A DNA stretch of 64,000 bases from Strongylocentrotus purpuratus (GCF_000002235.5 NW_022145594.1:18268412-18332411); one strand, 5' to 3'. Positions 33,548-44,900 are shown, counted from the stretch's first letter. Numbers and translations are program-made. The notes: generated by a model not told the origin, from the sequence alone.

Positions 33548-34114
33548 AGAAAGAATAGTTAACTGCCAGTGTCACAACAAAATACGGTATTAAAAAATGC
33601 TCATGTGACCGTAATTAAACGCCTAAAACCCATAAGCTTCAGGGGGCTCTGCCCCCGGGACCAAACCAAGGGCCCTAAGATGGGCCCCTTGATACTCATC
33701 TGACCGTAAGTTAGTGCCTAAAACCCTTGAGCTTCTGGAGATCCGCCCGCTGGACCTCACGCCAATCAGTGTTCTGCCAGTGTCACAAATAAGGTACTTG
33801 ATACAAAATATGCTCGTCTGACCGTAATCAAATGCCTAAAACCCCTGATATTCCGGGGTGTTCGCACCCTCGACCCCACCAGGGGCCCTAAGGCGGGCCC
33901 CTGAATGCTTATCTGTGTGTAATGTATTGCCTTAAACCCCTGAGTTTCCGGGGGCGGACAAAGTAGCAAAATATGTTCATCTGACCGCAGGCGCGTAGCC
34001 AGGGGGTTGTGGGGGCGGCCCCCCCAAAAAAAACGCTGGCCAAAAAAGGGAGGAGAGAAAAGGAAGAGGACGTAGGCAGAAAAAGAAGCAGACAATAAAA
34101 CAGTTTTGAAAATC

Positions 34115-35340
34115 AGACAAGGATTAAGAGTCGAAAACGGTACAACGAATCGTCTTCTTTCTCTAATAATTTAATGAAATGTCAAAGCTTCCGCGCTTCG
34201 CGCAGGAGGGGGTGGGACTGAATTGAGACAAGGATTAAGAGAAGAGAACGGTACAGCGAATCATCTTCTTTCTTAAATAATTTTAATGAAACGTCAAAGC
34301 TTTCGCGCGGGAGGGGGGGGGGGGGGGTGAACAGAATTCAGACGAGGATTGAGAGTCGAGAACGGTACAACGAATCGTCTCCTTTCTCTAATAATTTAAT
34401 GAAACGTCAAAGCTTCCGTGCTTCGCGCAGGAGGGGGGAGACTGAATTCAGACAAGGATTAAGAGTCGAGAACGGTACAATGAATCGCCTTCTTTCTCTA
34501 ATAATTTAATGAAACGTCAAAGCTTCCCTGCTTCGCGCAGGAGGGGGAGACTGAATTCAGACAAGGATTAAGAGTCAAGAATGGTAATACGAATCGTCTT
34601 GTTTCTCTAATAATTTAATGAAACGTAAAAGCTTCCGTGCTTCGCACGGGAGGGGGGGGGGGGGTAAACTGAATTCAGACGAGGATTAAGAGTCGAGAAC
34701 GGTACGATGAATCGCCTTCTTTCCCTAATGATTTAATGAAAGGTAAAAACTTCCGCGCCTCACGCGGCAGGGGGGGGGGGGAACTGAAATCAGACGAGGA
34801 TTATTGTCGAGAATGGTACAACGAATCGTCTTCTTTCTCTAATAATTTAATGAAACGTCAAAGCTTCCCTACTTCGCGCAGGAGGGGGGAGACTGAATTC
34901 AGACAAGGATTAAGAGTCAAGAATGGTAATACGAATCGTCTTGTTTCTCTAATAATTTAATTAAACGTAAAAGCTTCCGCGCTTCGCGCGGGAGAGGGGT
35001 TAACTGAATTCAGACGAGGATTAAGAGTCGAGAACGGTACAATGAATCGCCTTCTTTCCCTAATGATTTAATGAAAGGTAAAAGCTTCCGCGCTTCGCGC
35101 GGGAGGAGGGGGGGGGGGGAACTGAATTCAGACGAGGATTAGGAGTCGAGAACGGTACAACGAATTGTCTTCTTTCTCTAATGATCTAATGAAACGTAAA
35201 AGCTTCCGCGCTTCGCGCAGGAGGGGGAAAACTGTATTCAGACGAGGATTATTTTCGAGAGCGGTACAACGGATCGTCTTCTTTCTCTAATAATTTAATG
35301 AAACGTCAAAGCTTCGGCGCTTTGCGGAGGAGGGAGGGGA
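34115..35340. repeat. Tandem array, about 113-bp unit, about 11 copies
   Basis: Units share GAATTCAGACGAGGATTAAG, AGTCGAGAACGGTAC, TCTTTCTCTAATAATTTAAT, GAAACGTCAAAGCTTCC and the near-palindrome GCGCTTCGCGC, then a G run of variable length. Copies begin near 34223, 34339, 34447, 34555, 34673, 34790, 34895, 35010, 35125 and 35235. The frames across it are repeat translations. Confidence 0.8.
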
Positions 35341-35476
35341 AAATCGCCCCTTCCTGCACCCCCCCCCCCCCCATTACGTCATTGCTAGTCACCATTACGT
35401 ACCAATATTTGGCTCGCATAATTTCAAATTTGGGCCCCCCCCCCTAAGAAATCCTGGATCCGTGCCTGGTTCACCA

Positions 35477-35946
35477 CATCGAGTCCTCGGTTACATTAAA
35501 GTCCACATTAATTTTGTACTATTGAAATCGGAAAGAGATTTAAACATGTTACTAAAAGGAATTTCTTTTTTTTCCAAATGAAGTTTTTAAATGAGAAATT
35601 TGTACTAGTCATTTCCAAGTCAACATTATCAAAATACACCCTGAAATATAGATGTCCACGTTTTGACAGGAATAAGAGAGCAGGTCCGCGTTTTCATGTA
35701 GGGGTCAAGCGTTATCTCAAGTCCACAGTTCACCACATTGAGCCCTAGGTTACATTAAAGTCCACAATTGTACTGTTGAAATTTTGGAAAATTCGAAAGA
35801 GATTTAGAAGGAACTTCTTTTTTTCAAATGAAGTTTTTAAATGAGAAACATCTACTGATCATGTGTAGTCAACATTATGATAATACCCCCTGAAATAAAG
35901 AAGTCCACGGTTTGACAGAAAGAATGGCAGGTCCACGTTTTCCTGC
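35477..35946. repeat. 257-bp satellite, right block (about two units)
   Basis: The satellite resumes in phase after the insertion and continues with diverged units starting near 35637 and 35886. It ends at TCCTGCGCGCGCGAG, where a TG microsatellite and the duplicated TLR segment start. Units here are more diverged than in the left block, as expected at an array edge. Confidence 0.85.
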
Positions 35947-36765
35947 GCGCGCGAGTATGTGTGTGTGTGTGTGTGTGTGTGTGATTGCGGTTGTTAGGGT
36001 GCAAATGTGTAAATATCACAGAAAAGAAAACATATTTGGACCTTAGATATTACAAGTCCAAAACATAACTGCAAACATTCAAGTAAAATTGCTTTAAATT
36101 TCTATACCACCTTGATGATTAATGTAGTGAGGGTTATGACTGATAAGATGGGGATGATGACAAAGATGAAGATAAAGATGACAATAATGATGCATGTGAA
36201 GATACTTTTAACAGCATTTTTAAAGATTTTTTTTATATCAATGAACTAATCCTATCCACTATACAATGTACAATACAATACAGAACACAGCAAATGACGG
36301 CTTACAAATCTCATTTGTTATCATTATTCTTAATAGCATTATAATTCATATTTGTATTATTATCATTCTCATTCTCATTCTAATTCTCATTATCATAGTT
36401 ATTATTATTATCATTATCATCTTCATCATTGCAATACAAAACAATGCAATTCAATATGATACAATTATAGCAGGACATGTAATTCATAGACGTCTTTGGT
36501 TTTCATGGGATGCATTATTTATAGGCTGTACCTATTCATATCCTTTGTCGTAAGTTGGCTCTCACACCGAATATTTAGTCGGAGAATGACTTACACCTAA
36601 CATTGTAAACCACCGTATATCGTAGGTTGCCTACCCTCAATGCCAGATTAACCACGTGATCATTTAGACAACGAGTCAGAGGACGTCCCTCGCCGTCTAT
36701 AGCTTTATAGAAGACGCTTGATCCGTGATCACACGGAGCACTAGACAATAGCTAGGGACCTTTCG

Positions 36766-36891
36766 ATTTGCACATTCACGAGTATACTGCAACGTATGAG
36801 GTCATTTGTCAAAGCAGTTCGCATGCAACCCTGCTTCACAAATGACCGCAGTCGTAGCAGTCCATTAGTGAACGTGCAAATCGAAAAGTCC
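36766..36891. mobile_element. Short palindromic MITE
   Basis: The ends GGACCTTTCGATTTGCAC and GTGCAAATCGAAAAGTCC are inverted copies. Inner parts also pair loosely (ACTGC / GCAGT). About 126 bp, non-coding, and present at the same place in the second TLR segment (61017-61150). Superfamily not assigned. Confidence 0.55.
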
Positions 36892-37758
36892 ATACTACAA
36901 CAAGCCTAGAGCGCAGGTGCTAGCTACCAAGCACAGACTCATTGGGCAGGGTAGTCCTTCTAAAATTCTTATACTCAAGATGATGTCATTTCGACCTTGG
37001 CCATGAGAAACCTTCTGATTAACTTGCATATTAGTCTCAGCTCTGTCATTATGATGTCTTACATCAATTGTGTATATGATTAATTTCTGTGATGAACATT
37101 ACTCATTAAAACTTCACTTTTGGCAGATCAAGAATTTGCACAAGCAGGGTAACCTGTGTAGTTTTTAGAGTTTTATAGTTACAGTATCGTAGCATCGTAC
37201 TAGCGTTTTAAATGGAACGAGGGGATTTCTTGCATTATGATTTTCTGTAAAGTATTTCATTGCCGCTTTAACTATTTACCATAAATAAAGCGTGGATTTA
37301 TTATTATTATTATTATTTTTTTTTATAAATAATTTGTTAATATTATTATTTTTTTTGTTTTGGGGGATAATTGATAGACATAGTTATCCGATAACATGTT
37401 TGGATATTTCCCCCACCATATCACAACATTGTCACAATTATATTCTTTCTTAACCTACATCGGCAAGATCGGTTAGGTCATACTAGTGTATAAAGGGACA
37501 CTAGGTCATACGAGCGTAAGACGAGAACGCCTACCTCAGAAATGTTCGTGTTAATTTCGTTAATAATTATTCGAGACTTTTAGACATCTTGTATTTCAAT
37601 ATAGCACTTCAACATAAATGGAAACAGAAACAGGGTGTCATAATATTAATATTTCTGTACGATTTCTGTTTAAAGAGTTTCAGGTTTTAATTGCCGACTA
37701 GTAGGCCCATTATAAATATCTAATGTCGGTGTCAATTACCATTTGATATCAATTTCTG

Positions 37759-38101
37759 TGCGATTTCTGTCAAATGAGTTTCAGGTTTTAATTGCCGACT
37801 ACATTGTGAGTAAAAAAAGGGATTACACCTACAAAATTGCTAATTATTAAAAAAAAAAAAAAATCATCTATGAACAGTAAATTATTATACATCTCCTGTT
37901 CATCTAAGCGTGTACACATACCACACAAAAATGATGCCGAATGATTTGGGATAAAACAGTCTTTCATAAGATGTATAATAATTTACTAATCATGGATGAT
38001 TTTTTAAAAATAATTAGCAATTTTCTAGGTGTAAACTTATTTTTTGACTCACACTGTAGTTGGCAATTAAAACCTGAAACTCATTAAACAGAAACCGCAC
38101 A
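37759..38101. mobile_element. Nested palindrome upstream of TLR (mariner-like MITE inside an inverted repeat)
   Basis: The outer arms, TGAGTTTCAGGTTTTAATTG and CAATTAAAACCTGAAACTCA, flank an inner element. The inner element starts TACATTGTGAGTAAAAAA and ends TTTTTTGACTCACACTGTA, with arms of about 100 bases that include AGTAAATTATTATACATCT. TA bases at both inner borders fit a Tc1/mariner-type target. It lies about 410-760 bases upstream of the TLR start and recurs at about 62018-62360. Confidence 0.6.
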
Positions 38102-38514
38102 GTAGTAGGCCTATTATATCTAATGTCGGTGTTAACTACCACTTGAAATCAATTTTCAAGTATAACCGTTAACATTTCTTATTTAGTTTTTTGCGTGTCA
38201 TTTAATCACTTGTAAATGTTTAAATGTTCATCCAAAAATGCAATATGAATTTTGGTTTCGTCTGAACACATTCATAATTGTTTCCCAAAACTTTATTTTA
38301 GTTTTGGTTACTAATTTAGAATATGATAACCACAATTTTTTGAAGGAAAGCAAAATTCGGAGCGCTTACTTTGAGGCTGACCGTCTGCAGCAAAGGATAC
38401 AAATTTGTTAATGCATCATTCTATGAGCTTGTGTTAGCATATGATATTCAAGAGCGATATATTATCATTAGACAAAGGTCTACTTTACTTTTTCAGAGGT
38501 GATATATTGACGTC

Positions 38515-41190
38515 ATGGCAAACGGCTCAATCTTGTACCCGTTGCTCGTCGCTTGTCTCCTCGTCAGCTCGTCCTTTCAATCTTTACATCGACACGATAA
38601 AGATTCGGCGATGACATTCTTAACCCTGGACATGGATAAATCTTTCCATGGATGTGATCAGAACCTTGAACTGAAAACGGCTTCTTGCCGCAATAAAGGC
38701 CTGGATACTGTTCCCCAGAATCTTTCTGAGGATACCGAGGACCTTGACTTGTTTTTGAACAGCATCACCAAACTCTTGAATTCCTCGTTTGAAGTATACC
38801 CTCTAATCAACTCCTTGGACATTTCTTTGAACGATGTAAGAGCCATAGAATCCGCCGCTTTTCACCCCCTCAAGGGCTTAATGTATCTGTCTCTATCAAA
38901 AAACCCGCGTCTTGTGCTTCCAGCAACAGGCGTCTTCATGATGTCTTCACAGCTCTCGATTCTCGATTTATCGTCAACAAACTTGAAGTCGCTCCCCAAT
39001 GACACTCTAAAATGGAGTCCACATCTAGATACTGTAGTTCTGTCCTCCAACCAGCTCACCTCTATCAATATAAGTTCTTGTGGCATGGCCGACGATGTAA
39101 ACATGGCTGGTAATCGACTACGACACCTTACGGCGAGAGATTTCACCTTTGTGTGCCACACTGACACTCTAGATCTTACAAGAAACCCTATTCAATCAGT
39201 AGACCCTGATGTGATCGCATCACTACATGTTCGCTTTTTGAAACTAGGTGAATATCGATATACTTTGAGCTACGAGGTGTTGGCGAACATCATCCTCGGA
39301 ATATCAAAATCAGACATCGAACGGCTTAGAATCGAGGACAGTTCTGTTGGTGCATTTCCCAAAGGCTTATTTGATCCACTGCGCAATTCTTCTCTCTCTG
39401 TTCTGGTTTTCATTAGGAGCGACCTCCATAGCCTTCATCCTCTAGTCTTCTCCAATTTGACAAAACTCAAACAATTCAGTTTCAGTAATAACAAACTCCC
39501 CATAGACGAAATTCAACCAGACTTTTTCGAGGGCATGAATTCATTAAAGGTACTGACAATCAACAACAACCGAGTAAGAAAAATAAATCCTCACGATCAG
39601 ACTTGGACAGTGGACTTATCGAAGTTGGACTTATCAGGTAATCTGTTTGCAGAAATATCTACATCTGCATTTCGCGGGTTAGGAAATTTAACTTTCTTAG
39701 ACATGAGCTCGAACGAATACCTTTCTGTCTTTCTGCTGACGGCCTTTTTAGGCCTTGACAATATTCAAACGATTGATTTGAGCGGAAGTTGTATATTTGA
39801 TTTGGAATTGAACACCCCGATATTAAGGTCACTTTCCCTAAACTCTATTTGTTCATCCAGGCCTCCTTTGAGACCAGGAAAATCCTTTCAACATTTACAA
39901 TCCCTCGTTAGTTTACACATGGAAGACTCTAATCTGTTATTTTTTGACATATGGAATGAAGATAGAAACGCGTCTCTTTTCGATGGACTTTTGGATCTTA
40001 ACCATTTGAACTTGAGAAGTAACCCTAACCTGATTTTGTTTCATGAATTACCGCAAGGGATATTTCAGCAACTCTCTGTTTTACAAGAGCTTTATCTAGA
40101 CTACTGCGATATTGCATATCTACATCCTCTTGTCTTCTCGGGGTTAGAATCGCTTCAGATGTTGAGTTTGGAAGGAAACAACATCAAGCATACCCACGTT
40201 GATGTATTGTCGGGGTTGGGTCAAATAAAAAGTATCAACTTTGAAGGAAACCTTATCTCATACTTGGAGGAGCAAATGTTCTCAAATAACGGGAAGCTCA
40301 CAAATCTTTCCTTGGCCAACAACAGATTAACGCGCCTTAATGAAAGCACTTTCAAGCCGATCTTTTCCTCCATTTCATCACTTGATCTATCAAGGAATCC
40401 AATCAATTGTAACTGTGATCTAAAATGGCTTATTGGTTGGTTACATGAACCTTTACTCCTGATAGACAAAGAGAATACTATTTGTTCGTCAGCATCTCTG
40501 GAGCCTCTTCGTGAGAAACCCCTGCTTGATTTTGATCCAAATAAACTCTGTATAATAAACAATGGTCTATTCTTTCTGATTCCCCTTGCCTCTATTAGCT
40601 TGGTTGTAATCAGCGTGCTGTTGTATTACTACCGATGGCAGTTGAGGTACAAACTCTTTCTCTTCAAACTGGCCGCTGTGGGCTATAACGAGATGCGGGA
40701 CATCCGAGACCACAATGACTACGAGTTTGACGTGAACATCATTTTCTACGACGATGACGAAGAATGGATTCGCGAACAGCTCCGACCGGCTCTCGAAGAA
40801 CGGCTTCCACAGTTTCAGAGGAACGTCTTTGGTGACGAAGACCTTGTGTTGGGTATGCATTACTTAGATTCCGTCGATTACGTGGTGAGCCATAGTTACA
40901 AGACTATCATATTGCTTAGCAGAGCTGCTGTGCACGACCACTGGTTCATACTCAAGTTCCGTACGGCCATGGACCACGTAAGTGACACTCTGACTGAATT
41001 CGTAGTCGTGGTCTTCCTTGAAGACATCCCAGATGATGAAATGCCATTCCTGGCGAGGTTGTACCTCAGTGATGGCAGACCCCATGTTCACTGGACTGAG
41101 AACGTGAGAGGACAAGAATATTTCTGGGATGAATTGACCAAAAATCTGACAATTAATCTAAGGACCAATGACTTGATCCCAAACGAGTAG
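38515..41190 (+). CDS. Toll-like receptor, complete, single coding exon (891 aa)
   Basis: This is a pattern-recognition receptor of the plasma or endosomal membrane that would signal through adaptor proteins. The order is that of the family. A signal peptide (about 1-22, LYPLLVACLLVSS) comes first, then a cysteine-bearing N-terminal cap (CDQNLELKTASC). About 20 leucine-rich repeats run from about 75 to 625 (for example LDLSGNLFAEI and LSLEGNNIKH). One C-terminal cap follows (NPINCNCDLKWL..ICSS..LC, about 628-681), a membrane segment near 685-706 (FFLIPLASISLVVISVLLYY), and a cytoplasmic TIR domain from about 735. TIR box 1 (YEFDVNIIFYDDD) and box 3 (YFWDEL) are clear. The BB loop reads GMHYLDSVDYV and lacks the usual RDxxPG proline. 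A single C-terminal cap and no coding intron match the expanded sea urchin TLRs. An AGT microsatellite starts about 50 bases after the stop. Ligand unknown. Confidence 0.95.
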   Translation: MANGSILYPLLVACLLVSSSFQSLHRHDKDSAMTFLTLDMDKSFHGCDQNLELKTASCRNKGLDTVPQNLSEDTEDLDLFLNSITKLLNSSFEVYPLINSLDISLNDVRAIESAAFHPLKGLMYLSLSKNPRLVLPATGVFMMSSQLSILDLSSTNLKSLPNDTLKWSPHLDTVVLSSNQLTSINISSCGMADDVNMAGNRLRHLTARDFTFVCHTDTLDLTRNPIQSVDPDVIASLHVRFLKLGEYRYTLSYEVLANIILGISKSDIERLRIEDSSVGAFPKGLFDPLRNSSLSVLVFIRSDLHSLHPLVFSNLTKLKQFSFSNNKLPIDEIQPDFFEGMNSLKVLTINNNRVRKINPHDQTWTVDLSKLDLSGNLFAEISTSAFRGLGNLTFLDMSSNEYLSVFLLTAFLGLDNIQTIDLSGSCIFDLELNTPILRSLSLNSICSSRPPLRPGKSFQHLQSLVSLHMEDSNLLFFDIWNEDRNASLFDGLLDLNHLNLRSNPNLILFHELPQGIFQQLSVLQELYLDYCDIAYLHPLVFSGLESLQMLSLEGNNIKHTHVDVLSGLGQIKSINFEGNLISYLEEQMFSNNGKLTNLSLANNRLTRLNESTFKPIFSSISSLDLSRNPINCNCDLKWLIGWLHEPLLLIDKENTICSSASLEPLREKPLLDFDPNKLCIINNGLFFLIPLASISLVVISVLLYYYRWQLRYKLFLFKLAAVGYNEMRDIRDHNDYEFDVNIIFYDDDEEWIREQLRPALEERLPQFQRNVFGDEDLVLGMHYLDSVDYVVSHSYKTIILLSRAAVHDHWFILKFRTAMDHVSDTLTEFVVVVFLEDIPDDEMPFLARLYLSDGRPHVHWTENVRGQEYFWDELTKNLTINLRTNDLIPNE

Positions 41191-41220
41191 CAGTCATGTA
41201 GGAATATAGAGATATGTGCG

Positions 41221-41274
41221 ATGGTAATCAGTAATGATAGTGGTAATAGTAGTAGTAGTAGCTGTAGAAGTAGT

Positions 41275-41306
<32 letters not shown>

Positions 41307-41345
41307 TAGTAGCAGCAGTATTAAAAGTTATAGTGCTAGGAGGAG

Positions 41346-41383
<38 letters not shown>

Positions 41384-41475
41384 ATAGCAACAGCAACAGC
41401 AGTAATAGAAGTAGTAGTAATTAGGAGTAGTGGTAGTAATATTAGTAGTCGTAGTAGTATTATTAGTAGTATAAT
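41221..41475. repeat. AGT/AGC trinucleotide microsatellite
   Basis: TAGTAG and AGCAGC runs fill about 250 bases just after the TLR stop codon, so they probably lie in the 3' UTR. The poly-serine, poly-valine and poly-threonine frames reported across it on both strands are translations of the repeat. Confidence 0.9.
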
Positions 41476-42011
41476 CACCCTACTTATATTGTTACTATTA
41501 TACTAGTATCATCATATTGTTTTCTTGATATTAATAGTCACTATCATCAGTATCATTATCATCTTTATCCATTAATAACATCATTGTCATTAGTACTATT
41601 TTATTGTTATCATCGCCAACATCATCACCATCATCACCATTATCATTGTTGTATTGATGTTGTTTCTGTTAAAGGTATACATGGAATTACAATATGTTAG
41701 AAAATCGGTAAGCCAGTTTGCAATCATGTCGACTTAACGTGTGTTCTCGTGGTATGGTGGCTTTATCACATGGTTGGATGCAAATCGCTATAGTACTTGT
41801 ATCGACAGTTTCTTTCCATGCATTGAAAGAGAAGGTTGAGTTCTGGGGAGAGGTGAACAATAATTTGTGAGCGTTTTCATTGTTATTTATATGCAAGTAT
41901 GGAAGAGAATCACAGATTTTTTTCCCCTGAAGAGCATGGCTCTTCAAATGCCTTCCTATTCTAAATGTAATTGAACGGCTTATAAATGTGTGCCTCATTT
42001 TTATGCCACAT

Positions 42012-42212
42012 GTTTGTGTAGTCCCATATACATCTTTTTGTGTACATTGCTTGTTACTTTTACCGAGACTGGGCGAAATTTCTTATCAATTGCACTTGCA
42101 GTACACACCAATACTTATATGCTACATGCCCAACTATATCTGATTGATTCCACATCGTTTCTTTCACAATACAATCGCATGACCAGAACCCAACTTTATC
42201 TTTAACTATTTC
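42012..42212. repeat. Dispersed 200-bp repeat family F4, copy c
   Basis: Shares TAGTCCCATATACATCTTT, GAGACTGGGC, CAGTACACACCAATACTTA and CGCATGACCAGAACC with the copies near 3.7, 4.5 and 54.6 kb. Non-coding. Positions 42230-43170 are AT-rich, with a possible decayed palindrome around 42235-42575 (GATCTGATGCGATCCGAC / CTGATCGCAGTCGGATC). Confidence 0.6.
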
Positions 42213-43177
42213 TATATTTCTCTAAGGCTAAGCGCACATTACACGATCTGATGCGATCCGACTTAGGAAAAATGTACAACAGCATTTTATATGAACATTC
42301 CAACACGAAAAATCTTGATGATTGAGGCTCTGTTTATCCATGTAATGTAGAGAAAAAGGTAAATCGGCTCAGAATCTTAGTGACGTCATACCAGTAATAC
42401 GATTGTCTACGATTTGAAGTCGATTCAGAATTAATTGTGGCTAATAGGCTAAGAGGCACTGCAATGTAAATCAGCAAAACGTTCTTTGTTTAAATTTCAT
42501 AACTATATAAATATTTGTCATTGCTTCAAGAATCTGATCGCAGTCGGATCATTTAGTGTACACCGGTAAGTGTAAGTGTAATTGTACATATTTGTGAAGA
42601 AGAGAATCTCTTCAAGATAATACCCCAAATTCCATGAAACCTCTTTAACGACGACTTTTTCTGTAGACTATGGTTTGGAACATAACATGAGGAGTTATAT
42701 TGACGATTCGATGTAAAACTTAAGGGTTTTTCTCATTGTGTTATCGGCTGTTTTTACAAAATTGTGTCTTAAAACTCTCAGTGTCAATAAGATTCCCTCA
42801 AGAATACTGATCTCTGAAAATATATAAATTTCCGCCAACGAAAATGTCGAACATGAATGCTTTATACATGTATATAGTAGATTTCTGTAAATTTTGCCAG
42901 TCATAACAATTGTTTTGCATGTTTTCAATAAAATTTGTAATACTTCACACATACTTTTACATTGTTGTATGATAGTTCACCTTTTCAGTGTAAAACGCTC
43001 TGTCAAATGAAAATAATATAGATTTACAGCGAAATTAATGTGTACCTGCGTTTCTCACAATTCAGACGAAAAGGTCACAACTATGGATGTTCGGAGCGAG
43101 AAAGGAGAAGGATGTGATGTCTCAGTCTAATTTGAGCGTTTCTAAACATAATAATCAGCATTTTATAGAGTGGTGAA

Positions 43178-43580
43178 GTGTGACGTCATCAAAAATCTAT
43201 TTTTAGAATTTCTCAATTTTTTCTCCATTTTCCGAAAGAGCATCAAAAATAGTGTCCGAATGTCGAAAACCCAATTGAATATATTAAGTATTGGCTGAGA
43301 TATGATCATCTGAATAAATATATGTCCTACGGGAATCCGTGTTATAGTGCTCTAGTTCATAACATAAGGAACCAGAGCACTATAACACTAAGTTCCTATA
43401 GGACATATATTTATTCAGATGGTCATATCTCAGCCAATACTTAACATATTCGATTGGTTTTCTACATTCGGACATTATTTTTGATGCTCTTTTGGAAAAC
43501 GAAGACAAATTTGAGAATTTCTAATAGATATTTTTTAAAATAGATTTTTAGGATGTTACAGCTTCGGCACTCTTAACACT
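43178..43580. mobile_element. Foldback element with arms of about 190 bases
   Basis: The left arm runs from GACGTCATCAAAAATCTATT to TTATAGTGCTCTAGTTC. The right arm, starting GAACCAGAGCACTATAA, is its near-complete inverse. They share ATATGTCCTA, ATTCAGATG, CATATCTCAGCCAATACTT and TTTTTGATGCTCTTT. The loop is only about ten bases. A transcript would form a hairpin of roughly 190 base pairs. No coding frame or transposase. Could be a MITE or an inverted duplication. Confidence 0.75.
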
Positions 43581-44900
43581 ATCTAAGTAAATGACCTCTG
43601 CCCTGTTTCATACAACGTTTGATCAATAACAAATGCTAAATTCCGATGACAAACTTGCTCTCGGATAGTCAAATGCCACGATTTCAGTAACTTATAACAG
43701 TTTTTTCTAACTTGTTATTGTTGACAGGCTTTATGAAACATTCCCCAGGTTCCCTCTTTTTGTCGATTAATGTAAGAACTTGAAGAGAAAGTGAAAACCT
43801 GAAAATTTAAGAAAGAAAGTGTTTAGAAATACGAGAAATGGAAAACAAGCAGTGTTTACTTTTTGTAACGAACTTACAAAAGATAGTTATGGAATGAGGG
43901 GGATTTCCTTCTTAAAGCCAGGAAAATTTAGGACATTATTTTACCCGGAAATAGGAACATTAATACAATGGGAGGGGGGGGGGGGAGGGGAGCAGATAGT
44001 AAAAAAGAGAAAACTAATCAGATGACATTAGCATTACTACTCCCCAATTCTATAGGCCTCTACTAGAGCCATGGAGATTAAAAAAATCTAGTCATGTCAT
44101 CTACTGTTGACATTAAAACATGAAGGCTTATTTCTTGATGCCTTCATCAAATTCTATACAAAATTGTCTGTGGTAATTTTTGTACAATCTCTTCCTTACA
44201 GGATATCTGCTCTCTATGCATGTAATTATATCAGACCAGCGGAAAAGTGTTCTAAACCTCGAATCCCGCCCCCATCCCATCTAGTTACACGTTCGTACAT
44301 GACTTCATGAATGTAATCAGCATAATTTGGAAGAGATAGAACATGATATCAAGAGAAAGACAAACGGATTGGGAGAGAAAGGGAAAGAAGGGGAGGTAGA
44401 TGGTAGAGAGAAAAAACTGATACAAAGACAATATATAGGTGAAATATAGAGAATGATATGATGAGAAGGAGAGATTGATGGTAGAGAGGGGAAGAAGAGA
44501 GAGAGAGAGAGAGAATGAGAGAAAGGGGGGGGGGGGGCAAGATGAGGGTATCTGCCACAACACTTACATCAAAGAGCGCCGCAATAATTATCTAAATTAT
44601 TCTAATAATAGGAGAGATGAACGATTATGGTATGACGAAAGAGGGCGACCTCTTATGAATATTCGATCGGCTCTTTGACCCCTAGTTTCAATTCCAAATA
44701 CGGGTTTTGGCCCGCACAATCAACACTTTACAATGATTTCAATGTACATACAAATCATATCTTTTATTTAATACACTCCTGACAGAATTTCACATTTTCA
44801 CATTTGTCCACTCACTGCTACATGTGTTCGAAATGTCTCTCGGCCATAATATATTGACAGTGAACGGTTATATAAATAATGTCATAACCTATTATACATA

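Larger units (their letters stand above)
32348..35468. mobile_element. hAT-like composite insertion inside the satellite
   Basis: It begins CAGTGGCGGATCCAGG and ends CCTGGATCCGTGCCTG, an inverted match with the CAG start common in hAT elements. It is flanked by GTTCACCA on both sides (32340-32347 and 35469-35476), an exact 8-base target duplication, the size used by hAT transposases. The satellite sequence resumes exactly across it. The 3121-bp interior has C/G homopolymers, purine-rich stretches, a reversed SINE, a second hAT-like end (CAGGCGCGTAGCCAGG near 33987) and a 113-bp tandem array. No transposase is visible, so it is non-autonomous and probably nested. Confidence 0.75.
35947..38514. 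repeat. Upstream part of duplicated TLR segment, copy 1
   Basis: From a TG microsatellite onward this segment is matched at 60206-62773 with an offset of 24259. The first 300 bases differ in places. From about 36240 there are only scattered single changes, and from about 37340 to the ATG almost none except homopolymer lengths. It holds an ATT-rich patch (36350-36430), a short palindromic element (36766-36891) and a nested palindrome (37759-38101). A pyrimidine tract ending TTTTTCAG lies 22 bases before the TLR ATG and could be a 5'-UTR splice acceptor. The 95-codon frame at 36266 has its counterpart at 60525 with one amino-acid change, but it is simple-sequence-like and not called as a gene. 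Confidence 0.85.

Noticed and set aside
36266-36553. 95-codon frame nearly identical in both TLR segments (36266 and 60525)
   Set aside because: Its conservation follows from the recent segmental duplication. The middle is an ATT/ATC simple repeat and no domain is visible.
41221-41475. Serine-rich and valine-rich proteins after the TLR
   Set aside because: They are translations of an AGT/AGC microsatellite.
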